Of a stretch of 64,000 bases of DNA, positions 28,675 to 37,075 are shown one piece after another. The notes under the pieces are model-generated. The model was not told the origin of the DNA. It did not search any database and worked only from the letters and a program-made list of their open reading frames with translations. The translations under genes were made by a program, and so were the position numbers. Numbering within the stretch: the stretch's first letter is position 1; the number at the start of each line of letters is the position of its first letter. Source of the stretch: Streptomyces sp. Edi2 (lineage in GTDB: Bacteria > Actinomycetota > Actinomycetes > Streptomycetales > Streptomycetaceae); contig NZ_JBEJGX010000003.1 in assembly GCF_040253635.1 (NCBI RefSeq), forward strand, positions 4,427,501-4,491,500, read 5' to 3'.

Positions 28675-28707
28675 GGACCCGGCCGCCGACCAATCGACCG
28701 GCAGGCC

Positions 28708-30072
28708 TCATGCGGGCACGTGGACCGCTTCCACCCGGCTGACCACCAGCCGTTCGCGCTCGCGCCGTGCCGCGCGCCGCCGCAGCCGCAGGATCTGGGA
28801 GGCCCCGGTCGCTTCCAGGACGAAGATCGAGGCAAAGGCGATCCGGTAGTTGTCGCCGGTCGCGTCCAGCAGGACACCAATGGCGAGCAGAGTCGTCATC
28901 GAGGCCGTGAAGCCGCCCATGTTGACGATGCCGGAGGCGGTGCCCTGACGCTCCGGCGGGTTGGCGGGCCGCGCGAAGTCGAAGCCGATCATCGAGGCAG
29001 GGCCACAGGCGCCCATCACCGCACAGAGCACGATCAGCAGCCCCATCGGCGCATGATCGGCCGGCCAGCACAGGACCGTCGCCCACATCAGGGCCGTGGC
29101 GCCGGCGGTGCCCAGTGCCAGAGGCATCCGGGCGGCGTGGTGGCGGGCGATGAGCTGGCCGTAGATCAGGCCCACCGCCATGTTGGAGAGCACCACGAGG
29201 GTGAGCAGTTCACCGGCGGTACCGCGCGACAGACCCTGCGCCTCGACGAGGAACGGCAGCCCCCAGAGCAGCAGGAACACCATGGCAGGGAACTGGGTGG
29301 TGAAGTGCACCCACATGCCCAGCCGGGTGCCGGGCTCCCGCCAGGCATCCATGATCTGCCGGCGCACGAACCCCGTGCCGGTGTGCTCGGCGGAGGCGGG
29401 CGGCGGCTCGAAGCCCTTGGGGTGGTCCGTGAGGAAGAGCAGCAGCACGATCAGCACGACGATGCCGCCGACGGCGCTGGAGGCGAAGGTCGGGGTCCAG
29501 CCGAAGGTGTGCAGGAAACGGGCGAGGACGAGCGTGGAGATCAGATTTCCCGCCATACCCACGAGCGCGGCGATCTGCGCGATCATCGGGCCGCGGCGGG
29601 CCGGGAACCACCGCGAGCCCAGCCGCAGCACGCTGATAAAGGTCAGCGCGTCCCCGCAGCCGAGCAGCGCACGGGAGCCGAGGGCCATGGCGTACGACGA
29701 GGAGAGCGCAAAGCCGAACTGGCCGACGGTGTAGAGCACCACGCCGAGGGTCAGCACCTTCTTGGCACCGAGCCGGTCGACCATCAGACCGACGGGGATC
29801 TGCATCCCCGCATACACCAGCAACTGCAGGATGGAGAACGTCGACAACGCCGAGGCGTTGATGTGGAAGCGCTCGGCGGCATCCAGGCCCGCCACGCCGA
29901 GGCTGGTGCGGTAGGTGATGGCAACGAAGTAGACCGCAACGCCGATGCCCCAGACGGCCATGGCCTTACGGCCGCCGGGCGGGTCGGCAGGCAGCAGCCG
30001 GGCGGGGCCGCCGCCTATACCGGCGCTGCCGGATCCGCCGGAGCAGGCGGCACTTTCGGAACCACCGCTCAT
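28708..30072 (-). CDS. MFS transporter, about 12 helices
   Basis: 454 residues, ATG at 30072 overlapping the stop of the GntR gene by 4 bp (ATGA). A Ser/Gly-rich N-tail of about 35 residues is followed by MFS helices with a motif A-like loop VDRLGAKKVLTLG (about 98) and LGCGDALTFISVLRLGSRWF. The layout resembles the anion/organic acid and nitrate-sugar-phosphate type MFS branches, but the substrate is not readable. Being second in a two-gene operon with a GntR repressor suggests induction by a small carboxylic acid or related ligand. Confidence 0.87.
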   Translation of the reverse strand: MSGGSESAACSGGSGSAGIGGGPARLLPADPPGGRKAMAVWGIGVAVYFVAITYRTSLGVAGLDAAERFHINASALSTFSILQLLVYAGMQIPVGLMVDRLGAKKVLTLGVVLYTVGQFGFALSSSYAMALGSRALLGCGDALTFISVLRLGSRWFPARRGPMIAQIAALVGMAGNLISTLVLARFLHTFGWTPTFASSAVGGIVVLIVLLLFLTDHPKGFEPPPASAEHTGTGFVRRQIMDAWREPGTRLGMWVHFTTQFPAMVFLLLWGLPFLVEAQGLSRGTAGELLTLVVLSNMAVGLIYGQLIARHHAARMPLALGTAGATALMWATVLCWPADHAPMGLLIVLCAVMGACGPASMIGFDFARPANPPERQGTASGIVNMGGFTASMTTLLAIGVLLDATGDNYRIAFASIFVLEATGASQILRLRRRAARRERERLVVSRVEAVHVPA

Positions 30073-30752
30073 CGCACGTCCCCCTGCGCGAGGTGGCGGA
30101 CCCAGCTGACGTGCCGCTGTACGACGTCGGTCGCGGCATCCGCATCCCCTGCGCGCAGGGCCTCAAGGATCTCCGCATGCTCGGTGATGTTCTTGGCGAT
30201 CCGGTCCGGGTGGGCATGCATCACGGCGACGCCCATCCGCAACTGGCGGTCGCGCAGCTGCTCGTAGAGCCGGTCCAGGATCTGATTGCCGGCGCTGCGC
30301 ACAATGGCGGCGTGGAAGGCGCGGTCGGTGACGGAGACGGCAGCCAGATCACCGGACGCGGCTTGCTCCCGCATCGTCTCCAGCAGCTCGGTCAGCTCGC
30401 CGACCAGCGCCTCGCTCACGGGCACCGCCTTGGCCGCGGCATGCTTCTCCACCAGCAGCCGGGTCTCGACGACATCGGCGATCTCCTGCGCGGAGACCGG
30501 CAGCACCAGCGCACCCTTCTTCGGGTAGAGCTTGATCAGCCCCTCGACCTCCAGCCGCAGCAGCGCCTCACGCACCGGCGTCCGCGACACCCCCACCGCG
30601 TCGGCCAGCTCGCCCTCGGTGAGGAGCATCCCGCCCTCGTAGTGGCGGTCCAGGACGGCGTCCTTGATGTGCGCATAGACCCGCTCGGCGGCGGGCGGCT
30701 GCTTGGCGGCGGGCTCCCTGGCAGGGGCGGTGGGCGTGGCAGCGGAGGGCAT
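30069..30752 (-). CDS. GntR family regulator, FadR (FCD) subfamily
   Basis: 227 residues; ATG at 30752 (MPSAATPTAPAREPAAK). The N-terminal winged helix (about 28-95: AERVYAHIKDAVLDRHYEGG, GVSRTPVREALLRLEVEGLI) is followed by an all-helical FCD domain (about 105-220) with candidate metal/ligand residues D and H in TDRAFHAAIVRSAGN and NITEHAEILEAL. It most likely controls its own operon with the MFS gene. A candidate operator and leaderless promoter lie directly upstream. Confidence 0.92.
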   Translation of the reverse strand: MPSAATPTAPAREPAAKQPPAAERVYAHIKDAVLDRHYEGGMLLTEGELADAVGVSRTPVREALLRLEVEGLIKLYPKKGALVLPVSAQEIADVVETRLLVEKHAAAKAVPVSEALVGELTELLETMREQAASGDLAAVSVTDRAFHAAIVRSAGNQILDRLYEQLRDRQLRMGVAVMHAHPDRIAKNITEHAEILEALRAGDADAATDVVQRHVSWVRHLAQGDVR

Positions 30753-30758
30753 GCACAC

Positions 30759-30778
30759 AGGATAGATACAACAGGTAT
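30759..30778 (-). promoter_or_regulatory. Candidate leaderless promoter and operator of the GntR-MFS operon
   Basis: On the minus strand TATCCT (30764-30759) stands 6 nt before the ATG at 30752, placing the transcript start at or next to the start codon. Just upstream is ATACCTGTTGTAT (30778-30766), a dyad with ATAC/GTAT arms. No ribosome binding site is visible. The calls are inferred from position only. Confidence 0.45.
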
Positions 30779-30964
30779 GCGTCCGATACTTCATTCCGCG
30801 ATGCGGACAGGGTGGGGTGGGGCGCGCGGGGTGGGGCGGAATGTCCGGGTGGGGGCGCTGCCGGAGTCGCGGCCACCTCGGAGGGGCGGCCGGGCGGCGG
30901 GCGCCCCGGCCCGGCCCGGCCACCCACGGTCCCGGCCACCCCGGCAGCCCCAGCCGCCGCGTCC

Positions 30965-31849
30965 TCAGCCCGGCATCCGCCCCTGGGCGATCAGCCGGTT
31001 CACCACCTGCGAATGGGCGGGGGCACAGCGCTCCCGCGCCTCCTGGCGGTCGAACCAGGCGAACTCGGCGATCTCCCGGCCGGGGACCGGCGCGATGTCA
31101 TGGGGCCCGCCGGTGAAGCAGGTCATCCGCAGCCGGCGCCCGTTCTTGCCATGGGCCACGTCATGGATGACGAACGCCTCCGCAAGGTCCTCCACCGGCA
31201 CCACCAGGCCGAGCTCTTCGCGGAGCTCACGTGACAAGGCCTCCCGCGCGGTCTCTCCGGGCTCGTACTTGCCACCGGGGAGATAGAACGTGTCATTCCC
31301 CCGCGTCCGCACGCTCAGCAGCCGCCCGTCGCGCACATGCAGCCAGCCCACCGACTTCAGCGGCGCCTCACGCTCCAGGGCGATCAGCGGATGGCCAGTC
31401 TGCTCGTCCGTCCGCCGTCCCTGCTCCGTGAAGCCCAGGTGTGTGAAGAAGCCCCGGGCCGTGCCGTTGCCCTCGAAGACCTCCAGGGCCAGCGCACCGT
31501 GCAGCGACGCCGCATGCTCCAGCAACTCCCGCCCGACGCCGCCCCCTTGGGCTTCCGGGGCCACCACCAGCCCGCCGACCCCGGCCCCGGGACCTGCCCC
31601 GGGACCGTCACCGCTGCCGTCCCCGGGCCCGCCGGGCAGCAGTCCGAGCAGACCGACGACGCTGCCCTCGCGTTCGGCCACCCAGTTCTCCGCCCGGACG
31701 AGGTCCACCTCACGGAGGATCCGGGCCCGTTCGCCCCGGTCCTCCCCGTCGAGAAAGGAATGCGCCCGCTGCACGGCCCGGTCCCACAGATCGGTGACCA
31801 CGTCCTGGTCAGATGCCCGGTAACGCCTGATGATCATTTCGCTGCTCAT
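30965..31849 (-). CDS. Fusion of a GNAT acetyltransferase and a Nudix hydrolase
   Basis: 294 residues from the ATG at 31849 (MSSEMIIRRYRASDQD); a second ATG at 31837 is also possible and neither has a clear ribosome binding site. Residues about 4-160 form a GNAT domain with the acetyl-CoA motif as GGVGRELLEHA and a Gly/Asp/Pro-rich insert before it (GPGDGSGDGPGAGPGAG). Residues about 165-294 are a Nudix domain with a complete Nudix box (GKYEPGETAREALSRELREE). The domain pair implies acetylation and hydrolysis of related nucleotide-linked substrates, but none is known to me. It is divergent from a 58-residue gene. Confidence 0.85.
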   Translation of the reverse strand: MSSEMIIRRYRASDQDVVTDLWDRAVQRAHSFLDGEDRGERARILREVDLVRAENWVAEREGSVVGLLGLLPGGPGDGSGDGPGAGPGAGVGGLVVAPEAQGGGVGRELLEHAASLHGALALEVFEGNGTARGFFTHLGFTEQGRRTDEQTGHPLIALEREAPLKSVGWLHVRDGRLLSVRTRGNDTFYLPGGKYEPGETAREALSRELREELGLVVPVEDLAEAFVIHDVAHGKNGRRLRMTCFTGGPHDIAPVPGREIAEFAWFDRQEARERCAPAHSQVVNRLIAQGRMPG

Positions 31850-32057
31850 TTCGCCGACCGTAGGCAGCACGGCCGACGGCCGCAAACCCTTTCCCGCAAC
31901 GGGCCCGGCGTCTGCCGAAAGGGGTACCGGAAAGCCAGGCCGGGTCCGCCTCAAGGCTGACAAGAGTCCATACCTGCCGCGTACGGTCCGGCACGGATTC
32001 CATGGGTGAATAGAGGCAGGGAGCCGGGGAGGCTCCGACACCCAAGGGGAGTTGACC

Positions 32058-32234
32058 ATGCAGCCCAGGACGAACGCCGGCCGCCGTACGCGGAACACCG
32101 TCGTGCTGGCATTGATCGTCGCCGGCCTGTGGGCGGGCGTCGCACTGACCCGCGGCGCCACGCACCCGGATGAATCCGCCCCGGTCGGGCCGGTGGCTCA
32201 CTTCAGCCGCGCCGTGGAGCTCATCCGCGGCTGA
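32058..32234 (+). CDS. 58-residue single-helix membrane peptide
   Basis: A small protein with ATG at 32058 and AGGGGAG 7 bp upstream. A basic N-terminus (RTNAGRRTRN) and one helix (TVVLALIVAGLWAGVAL) are followed by a short outside tail ending FSRAVELIRG. The helix orientation follows the positive-inside rule. Codon use is Streptomyces-like. No function known; could be secreted if cleaved, but no clear signal peptidase site is present. Confidence 0.6.
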   Translation: MQPRTNAGRRTRNTVVLALIVAGLWAGVALTRGATHPDESAPVGPVAHFSRAVELIRG

Positions 32235-32300
32235 CGGGCGCCCGGTGCGCCGCGGCGCCCGCCAGGGGTGTCTCATCCGGCCTGACCGGGGAGATGCCCC

Positions 32301-32723
32301 CTACGCCTTCCGCGCCTCACCGCGATAGGTACCGAACGACCAGCGGTTGCCTTCGGGGTCCCGGGCGCCGAAGCCCCGCGACCCGTACCCGGTGTCGGTC
32401 AGCTCATCGGTGATCTCCGCACCGGCCGCTCGTGCGCGGGCACACAGCTCGTCGGGGTGCTCGGTGACCACGTAGGCACCGAACGTCCCCGGCCGCAGCG
32501 GCCAGCGGTCGTCGTCCGGGTCCTTGACGGAGCCGAGCATGATGCCGCCGCCTTCCGGCCAGGAGAGCTGGGCGTGCGCGACACGCTCGCCCTCGCCGTG
32601 GACCACGGTCTCCTCAAAGCCGAAGGCCTCCACCAGGAAACGGATCAGCCCCCGGGCGTCGTGGGCCCGCAGCGTCGGCCATACCTGGGGTGCGGGCGTG
32701 GTGTCGGACAGGTTCTCGGACAT
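32301..32723 (-). CDS. VOC (glyoxalase/bleomycin-resistance fold) protein
   Basis: 140 residues, ATG at 32723. Two beta-alpha-beta-beta-beta units are visible: WPTLRAHDARGLIRFLVEAFGFEE (about 16-40) with HAQLSWPEGGGIMLGS, and ELCARARAAGAEITDEL with the closing ARDPEGNRWSFGTYRG. Family members bind metals or small ligands such as glyoxalase substrates or antibiotics; this one lacks specific hints. Confidence 0.88.
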   Translation of the reverse strand: MSENLSDTTPAPQVWPTLRAHDARGLIRFLVEAFGFEETVVHGEGERVAHAQLSWPEGGGIMLGSVKDPDDDRWPLRPGTFGAYVVTEHPDELCARARAAGAEITDELTDTGYGSRGFGARDPEGNRWSFGTYRGEARKA

Positions 32724-33023
32724 GGCCGCCGGACCTCCTGGATCGTTGTGCGCCCCTGACAGGCGCTGACCTCAGCATTCCTCGATGGTGTCCCGCATGA
32801 GCGGCTCGTCAAAGGTGAAGATCAGAGGAAGCCGCGGCGAGGGAAGTCCGCGGTGCCGGGCCGGTGGGAGTCCGGCCGGCCGGTATCCGGTGTACGCGCT
32901 GACGTACGGCCGGAGCGGGGACGCGGGGCGGGCGAGCGGAGGCTCGTCCACGGGGCCGGGGCGGCCCCGAGACGGCGTTTCACGTGAAACACCGCTCCGA
33001 ACCGCCCGGTCCCGCATCCCGGC
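32724..33023. other. Intergenic region with a parS site between VOC and E2 genes
   Basis: 300 bp. The parS at 32977-32990 dominates. An 81-codon frame on the minus strand crosses parS (its translation VSRETP is simply parS read as protein) and is judged non-coding. Confidence 0.5.
32977..32990. promoter_or_regulatory. parS site
   Basis: Perfect GTTTCACGTGAAAC, 33 bp after the stop codon of the E2 gene. Confidence 0.92.
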
Positions 33024-34538
33024 TCATCCCCAGGTGATCAGACGCTTGGGCCGTTCCAGCACGGCCGCGACGTCTGCGAGCAGCTTGGAGCCCAACTCGC
33101 CGTCGATGAGCCGGTGGTCGAAGGACAGCGCGAGGGTGGTGACCTGGCGCGCCTTCACCTTGCCCTTGTGGACCCACGGCTGGAGCTTGACCGCGCCGAA
33201 GGCGAGGATCGCCGACTCCCCCGGGTTGAGGATCGGCGTCCCGGTGTCGACGCCGAAGACGCCGACGTTGGTGATGGTGACCGTACCGCCGGTCATCGCC
33301 GCCGGGGACGTCTTGCCCTCGCGGGCGGTGGCGACCAGATCGCCCAGTTCCGCGGCGAGTTGGGGCAGTGTCTTGACCCCGGCGTCCTTGATGTTCGGGA
33401 CGATCAGACCGCGCGGGGTGGCCGCCGCGATCCCGAGGTTCACGTAGTCCTTGAAGACGATCTCCTGACGCGCCTCGTCCCAGGCGGCATTGACCTCCGG
33501 ATGACGCTTGATGGCCACGAGGAAGGCCCTGGCGACGAGCAGCAGCGGGTTGACCCGCAGCCCCGCCATGTCCGGGTCCTGCTTGAGTTCCTGGACCAGC
33601 TTCATCGTGCGGGTCACATCGACGGTGATGAACTCCGTGACATGCGGCGCGGTGAAGGCGCTGGTGACCATCGCCTGCGCGGTGGCCTTGCGCACGCCCT
33701 TGACCGGCACCCGCCGCTCGCGGGCGGCGGCATCGACGAGGCCGGGCTCGGCCGGAGCGGCCGCCGGGGCGGGGGAAACCGTCCCGGGAGCCTCGGTCAC
33801 GGACAGCCCCGCTGCCGGGGTGGCGGCCGCATGGACGTCCTCGCGGGTGATCACGCCGTCCGGGCCGGTCGGGACGATCGCCGCCAGGTCGATACCGAGG
33901 TCCTTGGCGAGCTTGCGCACCGGCGGCTTGGCCAGCGGCCGGCCGGCATGCCCCGCACCCGCGCCGTTCGCGGCCGGAGCCACGGGAGCGGCCGCGGTGG
34001 CGGCGGGAGCGGCCGCGGTGGCGGCGGGAGCGGCCACCGGGGCGGCGGCCGGGGCGGCTGCGGCCCGTCCGTTCAGCTCCGCCTGGAGCGCGGCACGCGC
34101 GGGCTCCGGCTGGGCCGGCACCCCTGCCTGGGGCTTGCGCGCCCGGCGCTTGGTCGAGGACGGCGCGGCGCCGTAGCCGACCAGCACCGCCTGCCGACCC
34201 TGGGGCTCGGCGTCCTCCTCGGGGGGCTCGGCGGCCTGCTGCGCGGCCGGCGCCGCTGCGGGCCCGGCGCCGGGGTCGGTGTCCACGGAGATGATGACGG
34301 TGCCGACGTCGACGGTGACGCCCTCGCCGAAGTTCAGCTCATGCACCACCCCGTCGTAGGGAATGGGAAGTTCCACGGCGGCCTTGGCGGTCTCGACCTC
34401 ACAGACGACCTGGCCATCGGTGACAGTTTCACCCGGCTGGACGTACCACTTGAGGATCTCGGCCTCGGTGAGGCCCTCGCCCACGTCGGGCATCTTGAAC
34501 TCGCGGAAGCGCTGGGCGCGGGCGGTACTTGCAGTCAT
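33024..34538 (-). CDS. bkdC: Branched-chain 2-oxoacid dehydrogenase E2 (dihydrolipoyl acyltransferase), cluster 1
   Basis: 504 residues, ATG at 34538. One lipoyl domain (about 12-90; lipoyl-Lys in VETAKAAVELP), an Ala/Pro linker with repeats of about 7 residues (about 100-205), a peripheral subunit-binding domain (about 206-245, KPPVRKLAKDLGIDL), and the catalytic core with the HxxxDG signature (FDHRLIDGELG) near the end. Transfers acyl groups from E1 to CoA. Its E1 alpha and E1 beta partners lie directly upstream; E3 is not in the window. Pyruvate specificity cannot be excluded, but the paired E1 alpha/E1 beta layout favours branched-chain oxoacids. Confidence 0.92.
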   Translation of the reverse strand: MTASTARAQRFREFKMPDVGEGLTEAEILKWYVQPGETVTDGQVVCEVETAKAAVELPIPYDGVVHELNFGEGVTVDVGTVIISVDTDPGAGPAAAPAAQQAAEPPEEDAEPQGRQAVLVGYGAAPSSTKRRARKPQAGVPAQPEPARAALQAELNGRAAAAPAAAPVAAPAATAAAPAATAAAPVAPAANGAGAGHAGRPLAKPPVRKLAKDLGIDLAAIVPTGPDGVITREDVHAAATPAAGLSVTEAPGTVSPAPAAAPAEPGLVDAAARERRVPVKGVRKATAQAMVTSAFTAPHVTEFITVDVTRTMKLVQELKQDPDMAGLRVNPLLLVARAFLVAIKRHPEVNAAWDEARQEIVFKDYVNLGIAAATPRGLIVPNIKDAGVKTLPQLAAELGDLVATAREGKTSPAAMTGGTVTITNVGVFGVDTGTPILNPGESAILAFGAVKLQPWVHKGKVKARQVTTLALSFDHRLIDGELGSKLLADVAAVLERPKRLITWG

Positions 34539-34561
34539 GGTTACGAACTCTCCTCAAACCC

Positions 34562-35545
34562 TCAGTACGCCAACGCACGGTCGACGGCGTCGAGCACCCG
34601 GTCCAGTCCCGGAAGGTACTCGTCCTCCAGACGGGAGGGCGGATACGGGGAATGGAACCCGCCGACCCGCAGGACGGGGGCCTCCAGGTGGTAGAAGCAC
34701 CGCTCGGTGATCCGGGCGGCGATCTCCGCACCCGCACCGAAGAAGACCGGGGCCTCGTGGACCACGACCAGCCGTCCCGTCTTCTCCACCGAAGACTGCA
34801 CGGTGTCGAAGTCGATCGGGGAGAGCGAGCGCAGGTCGACGACCTCGATCGACTTGCCCTCCTCGGCCGCGACATTGGCGACGTCCTGGCAGACCTTCAC
34901 CATCGGGCCGTAGGCGGCCAGGGTGAGGTCGGAGCCGGTCCGGGCGACCCGGGCCTTGTGCAGGGGGTCGGGGATCGACTCGGTGTCCAGCCGCGACTTG
35001 TCGTGGTAGCGGCGCTTGGGCTCGAAGTAGATGACCGGGTCGTCGCCCGCGATGGCCTGCTGGAGCATCCAGTAGGCATCGGAGGAGTTCGAGGGAGAGA
35101 CGATCTTGAGCCCGGCGACATGCGCGAACAGCGCCTCGGGGGACTCGGAGTGGTGCTCGACCGCACCGATGCCACCCGCGTACGGGATGCGGATGACGAC
35201 CGGCACCTTGACCTTGCCCAGCGCACGGGCGTGCATCTTCGCCAGCTGGGTGACGATCTGGTCGTAGGCCGGGAAGACGAAGCCGTCGAACTGGATCTCG
35301 ACGACCGGGCGGTAGCCGCGCAGCGCCATACCGATCGCGGTGCCGACGATGCCGGACTCGGCCAGCGGGGTGTCGATCACCCGCTCCTCGCCGAAGTCCT
35401 TCTGCAGCCCGTCGGTGACCCGGAAGACGCCGCCGAGCTTGCCGACGTCCTCGCCCATGACGAGGACCTTGGGGTCCGCCTCCATGGAGGCACGCAGCGA
35501 CTCGTTGATCGCCTTGGCAATGGTGATCTTCTCGAAGACGGCCAT
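34562..35545 (-). CDS. bkdB: Branched-chain 2-oxoacid dehydrogenase E1 beta, cluster 1
   Basis: 327 residues, ATG at 35545, 2 bp after the E1 alpha stop. Transketolase-like pyrimidine-binding domain (about 5-180: VMGEDVGKLGGVFRVTDGL, GTAIGMALRGYRPVVEIQF, HSESPEALFAHVAGLKIVSP) and C-terminal domain (about 200-320; VEKTGRLVVVHEAPVFFGAG). It forms the alpha2beta2 thiamine diphosphate-dependent decarboxylase with the neighbouring alpha subunit. Operon order alpha, beta, E2. Confidence 0.95.
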   Translation of the reverse strand: MAVFEKITIAKAINESLRASMEADPKVLVMGEDVGKLGGVFRVTDGLQKDFGEERVIDTPLAESGIVGTAIGMALRGYRPVVEIQFDGFVFPAYDQIVTQLAKMHARALGKVKVPVVIRIPYAGGIGAVEHHSESPEALFAHVAGLKIVSPSNSSDAYWMLQQAIAGDDPVIYFEPKRRYHDKSRLDTESIPDPLHKARVARTGSDLTLAAYGPMVKVCQDVANVAAEEGKSIEVVDLRSLSPIDFDTVQSSVEKTGRLVVVHEAPVFFGAGAEIAARITERCFYHLEAPVLRVGGFHSPYPPSRLEDEYLPGLDRVLDAVDRALAY

Positions 35546-35547
35546 GG

Positions 35548-36765
35548 TCAGTTCTCCTCCGCGGCGGCATCGGCGTCGGCGAACGACGCCTGGTACGCGG
35601 CGAACTGCGCGCGCTCCTCATCGACGAGCGCATGCCCGTCGGCATAGACATTCTCGAAGATCGCCATGTCGTCCGGGTCGGGCATGGCACGGACGGCGTC
35701 GCGGACCCGCTTGCCCAGGGCCTCGCTCTCCTCGTCGATCGAGGCGAGGTACGCCTCGTCGACCAGGCCCTCGGCCTCCAGATACGTCCGCAGCCGCAGG
35801 ATCGGGTCCTTGGCCTCCCAGGCCGCCCGCTCCTCGTCCTCCCGGTACTTCGTCGGGTCGTCGGAGGTGGTGTGCGCACCCATGCGGTAGGTGAACGCCT
35901 CGATGAGCATCGGGCCCTGGCCGGTGCGCGCCCGCTCCAGCGCCGCCTTGGTCACCGCAAGACAGGCCAGTACGTCATTGCCGTCGACCCGTACGCCGGG
36001 GAATCCGTAACCGCTGGCGCGCTGGTAGAGCGGTACCCGGGTCTGCTTCTCGGTGGGTTCGGAAATCGCCCATTGGTTGTTCTGGCAGAAGAACACGACC
36101 GGGGCGTTGTAGACCGCGGAGAAGGTGAAGGATTCCGCGACATCTCCCTGGCTGGAGGCACCGTCACCGAAATAGGCGATGACCGCGGAATCCGTGCCGT
36201 CCTTCTGCACACCCATCGCATAGCCGGTCGCATGCAGCGTCTGCGAACCGATGACAATGGTGTAGAGGTGGAAGTTGTTGCTGTTGGGGTCCCAGCCGCC
36301 GTGATTGACACCGCGGAACATGCCCAGCAGGTTCGTCGGGTCGACGCCACGGCACCACGCCACACCGTGCTCGCGGTAGGTCGGGAAGACATAGTCGTCG
36401 TCGCGCAGCGCCCGGCCGGAGCCGATCTGAGCGGCCTCCTGACCCAGCAGCGAGGCCCACAGACCCAGTTCGCCCTGGCGCTGGAGGGTGGTCGCCTCGG
36501 CGTCGAACTTCCGCGTGAGGACCATGTCGCGGTAGAGCCCGCGCAGCTCGTCGGCGGAGAGATCGATCGAGTAATCCGGGTGCTCGACCCGCTTCCCCTC
36601 GGGGGTCAGCAGCTGTACGAGCTGGTCCTGCTCCGCCTGCTCGGGCCGACCGGATTTCCGGGTCTTGGCCGGGGACGCCTTCTTCGCCGACGTCGCCTTT
36701 TTGGCGGTGGTGCGCTTGCTGCTGCCGCGGGCGTTTCCCCGCTGCGCAGTGCCTTCCACGGTCAC
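35548..36765 (-). CDS. bkdA: Branched-chain 2-oxoacid dehydrogenase E1 alpha with a Lys/Ala-rich N-terminal tail, cluster 1
   Basis: 405 residues from a GTG at 36765 with an excellent GGAGGAG ribosome binding site. The catalytic part carries the thiamine diphosphate motif (YFGDGASSQGD ... FFCQNNQWAISEP, about 195-225) and the phosphorylation-loop-like region (YRMGAHTTSDDPTKYR). The first 45 residues are unusual: Lys/Ala/Ser/Thr-rich (KRTTAKKATSAKKAS), similar in composition to histone H1 or HupS tails. It is divergent from the response regulator gene. Confidence 0.94.
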   Translation of the reverse strand: MTVEGTAQRGNARGSSKRTTAKKATSAKKASPAKTRKSGRPEQAEQDQLVQLLTPEGKRVEHPDYSIDLSADELRGLYRDMVLTRKFDAEATTLQRQGELGLWASLLGQEAAQIGSGRALRDDDYVFPTYREHGVAWCRGVDPTNLLGMFRGVNHGGWDPNSNNFHLYTIVIGSQTLHATGYAMGVQKDGTDSAVIAYFGDGASSQGDVAESFTFSAVYNAPVVFFCQNNQWAISEPTEKQTRVPLYQRASGYGFPGVRVDGNDVLACLAVTKAALERARTGQGPMLIEAFTYRMGAHTTSDDPTKYREDEERAAWEAKDPILRLRTYLEAEGLVDEAYLASIDEESEALGKRVRDAVRAMPDPDDMAIFENVYADGHALVDEERAQFAAYQASFADADAAAEEN

Positions 36766-37075
36766 GTGCTGCTCCTCCGTCTGTCCGGCCCCCGGGGTCC
36801 GCCGGTGGCCGTATTGCGGCTCACCCGGTATCCGATACGGCGCACGGGGTGTGTGCGAACGCGGCCCGGATCCGGGTGGAACAAAGCTCCCGGAAGGTGG
36901 CCTGCTCATTGCACGTTACCCATTGTCAAAGCCGAAGTGGAAACGGCGCTGACCTGCGATTTTGCTTGGATTTCCAAGTAAACCGCGGAGGCTTGGAACA
37001 ACTCCTGGTCACAGCGTTGCAGGCCGCCGGGACAACGGCACGTTATATCGCTGACCTGGAGCACGGGAAGGGTTG
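36766..37075. promoter_or_regulatory. Divergent promoter region of bkd cluster 1 and the response regulator
   Basis: 310 bp, AT-richer at 36905-37075. It contains the perfect dyad CTTGGATTTCCAAG (36965-36978) and a second CTTGGA at about 36994. These are candidate binding sites for the response regulator. A frame ending in ...TALQAAGTTARYIADLEHGKG stops at 37074-37076, overlapping the regulator's ATG (TGATG). Confidence 0.45.

Noticed and set aside
32772..33017. 81-codon frame across the parS at 32977
   Set aside because: VSRETP is parS translated; the frame has no ribosome binding site or domain.
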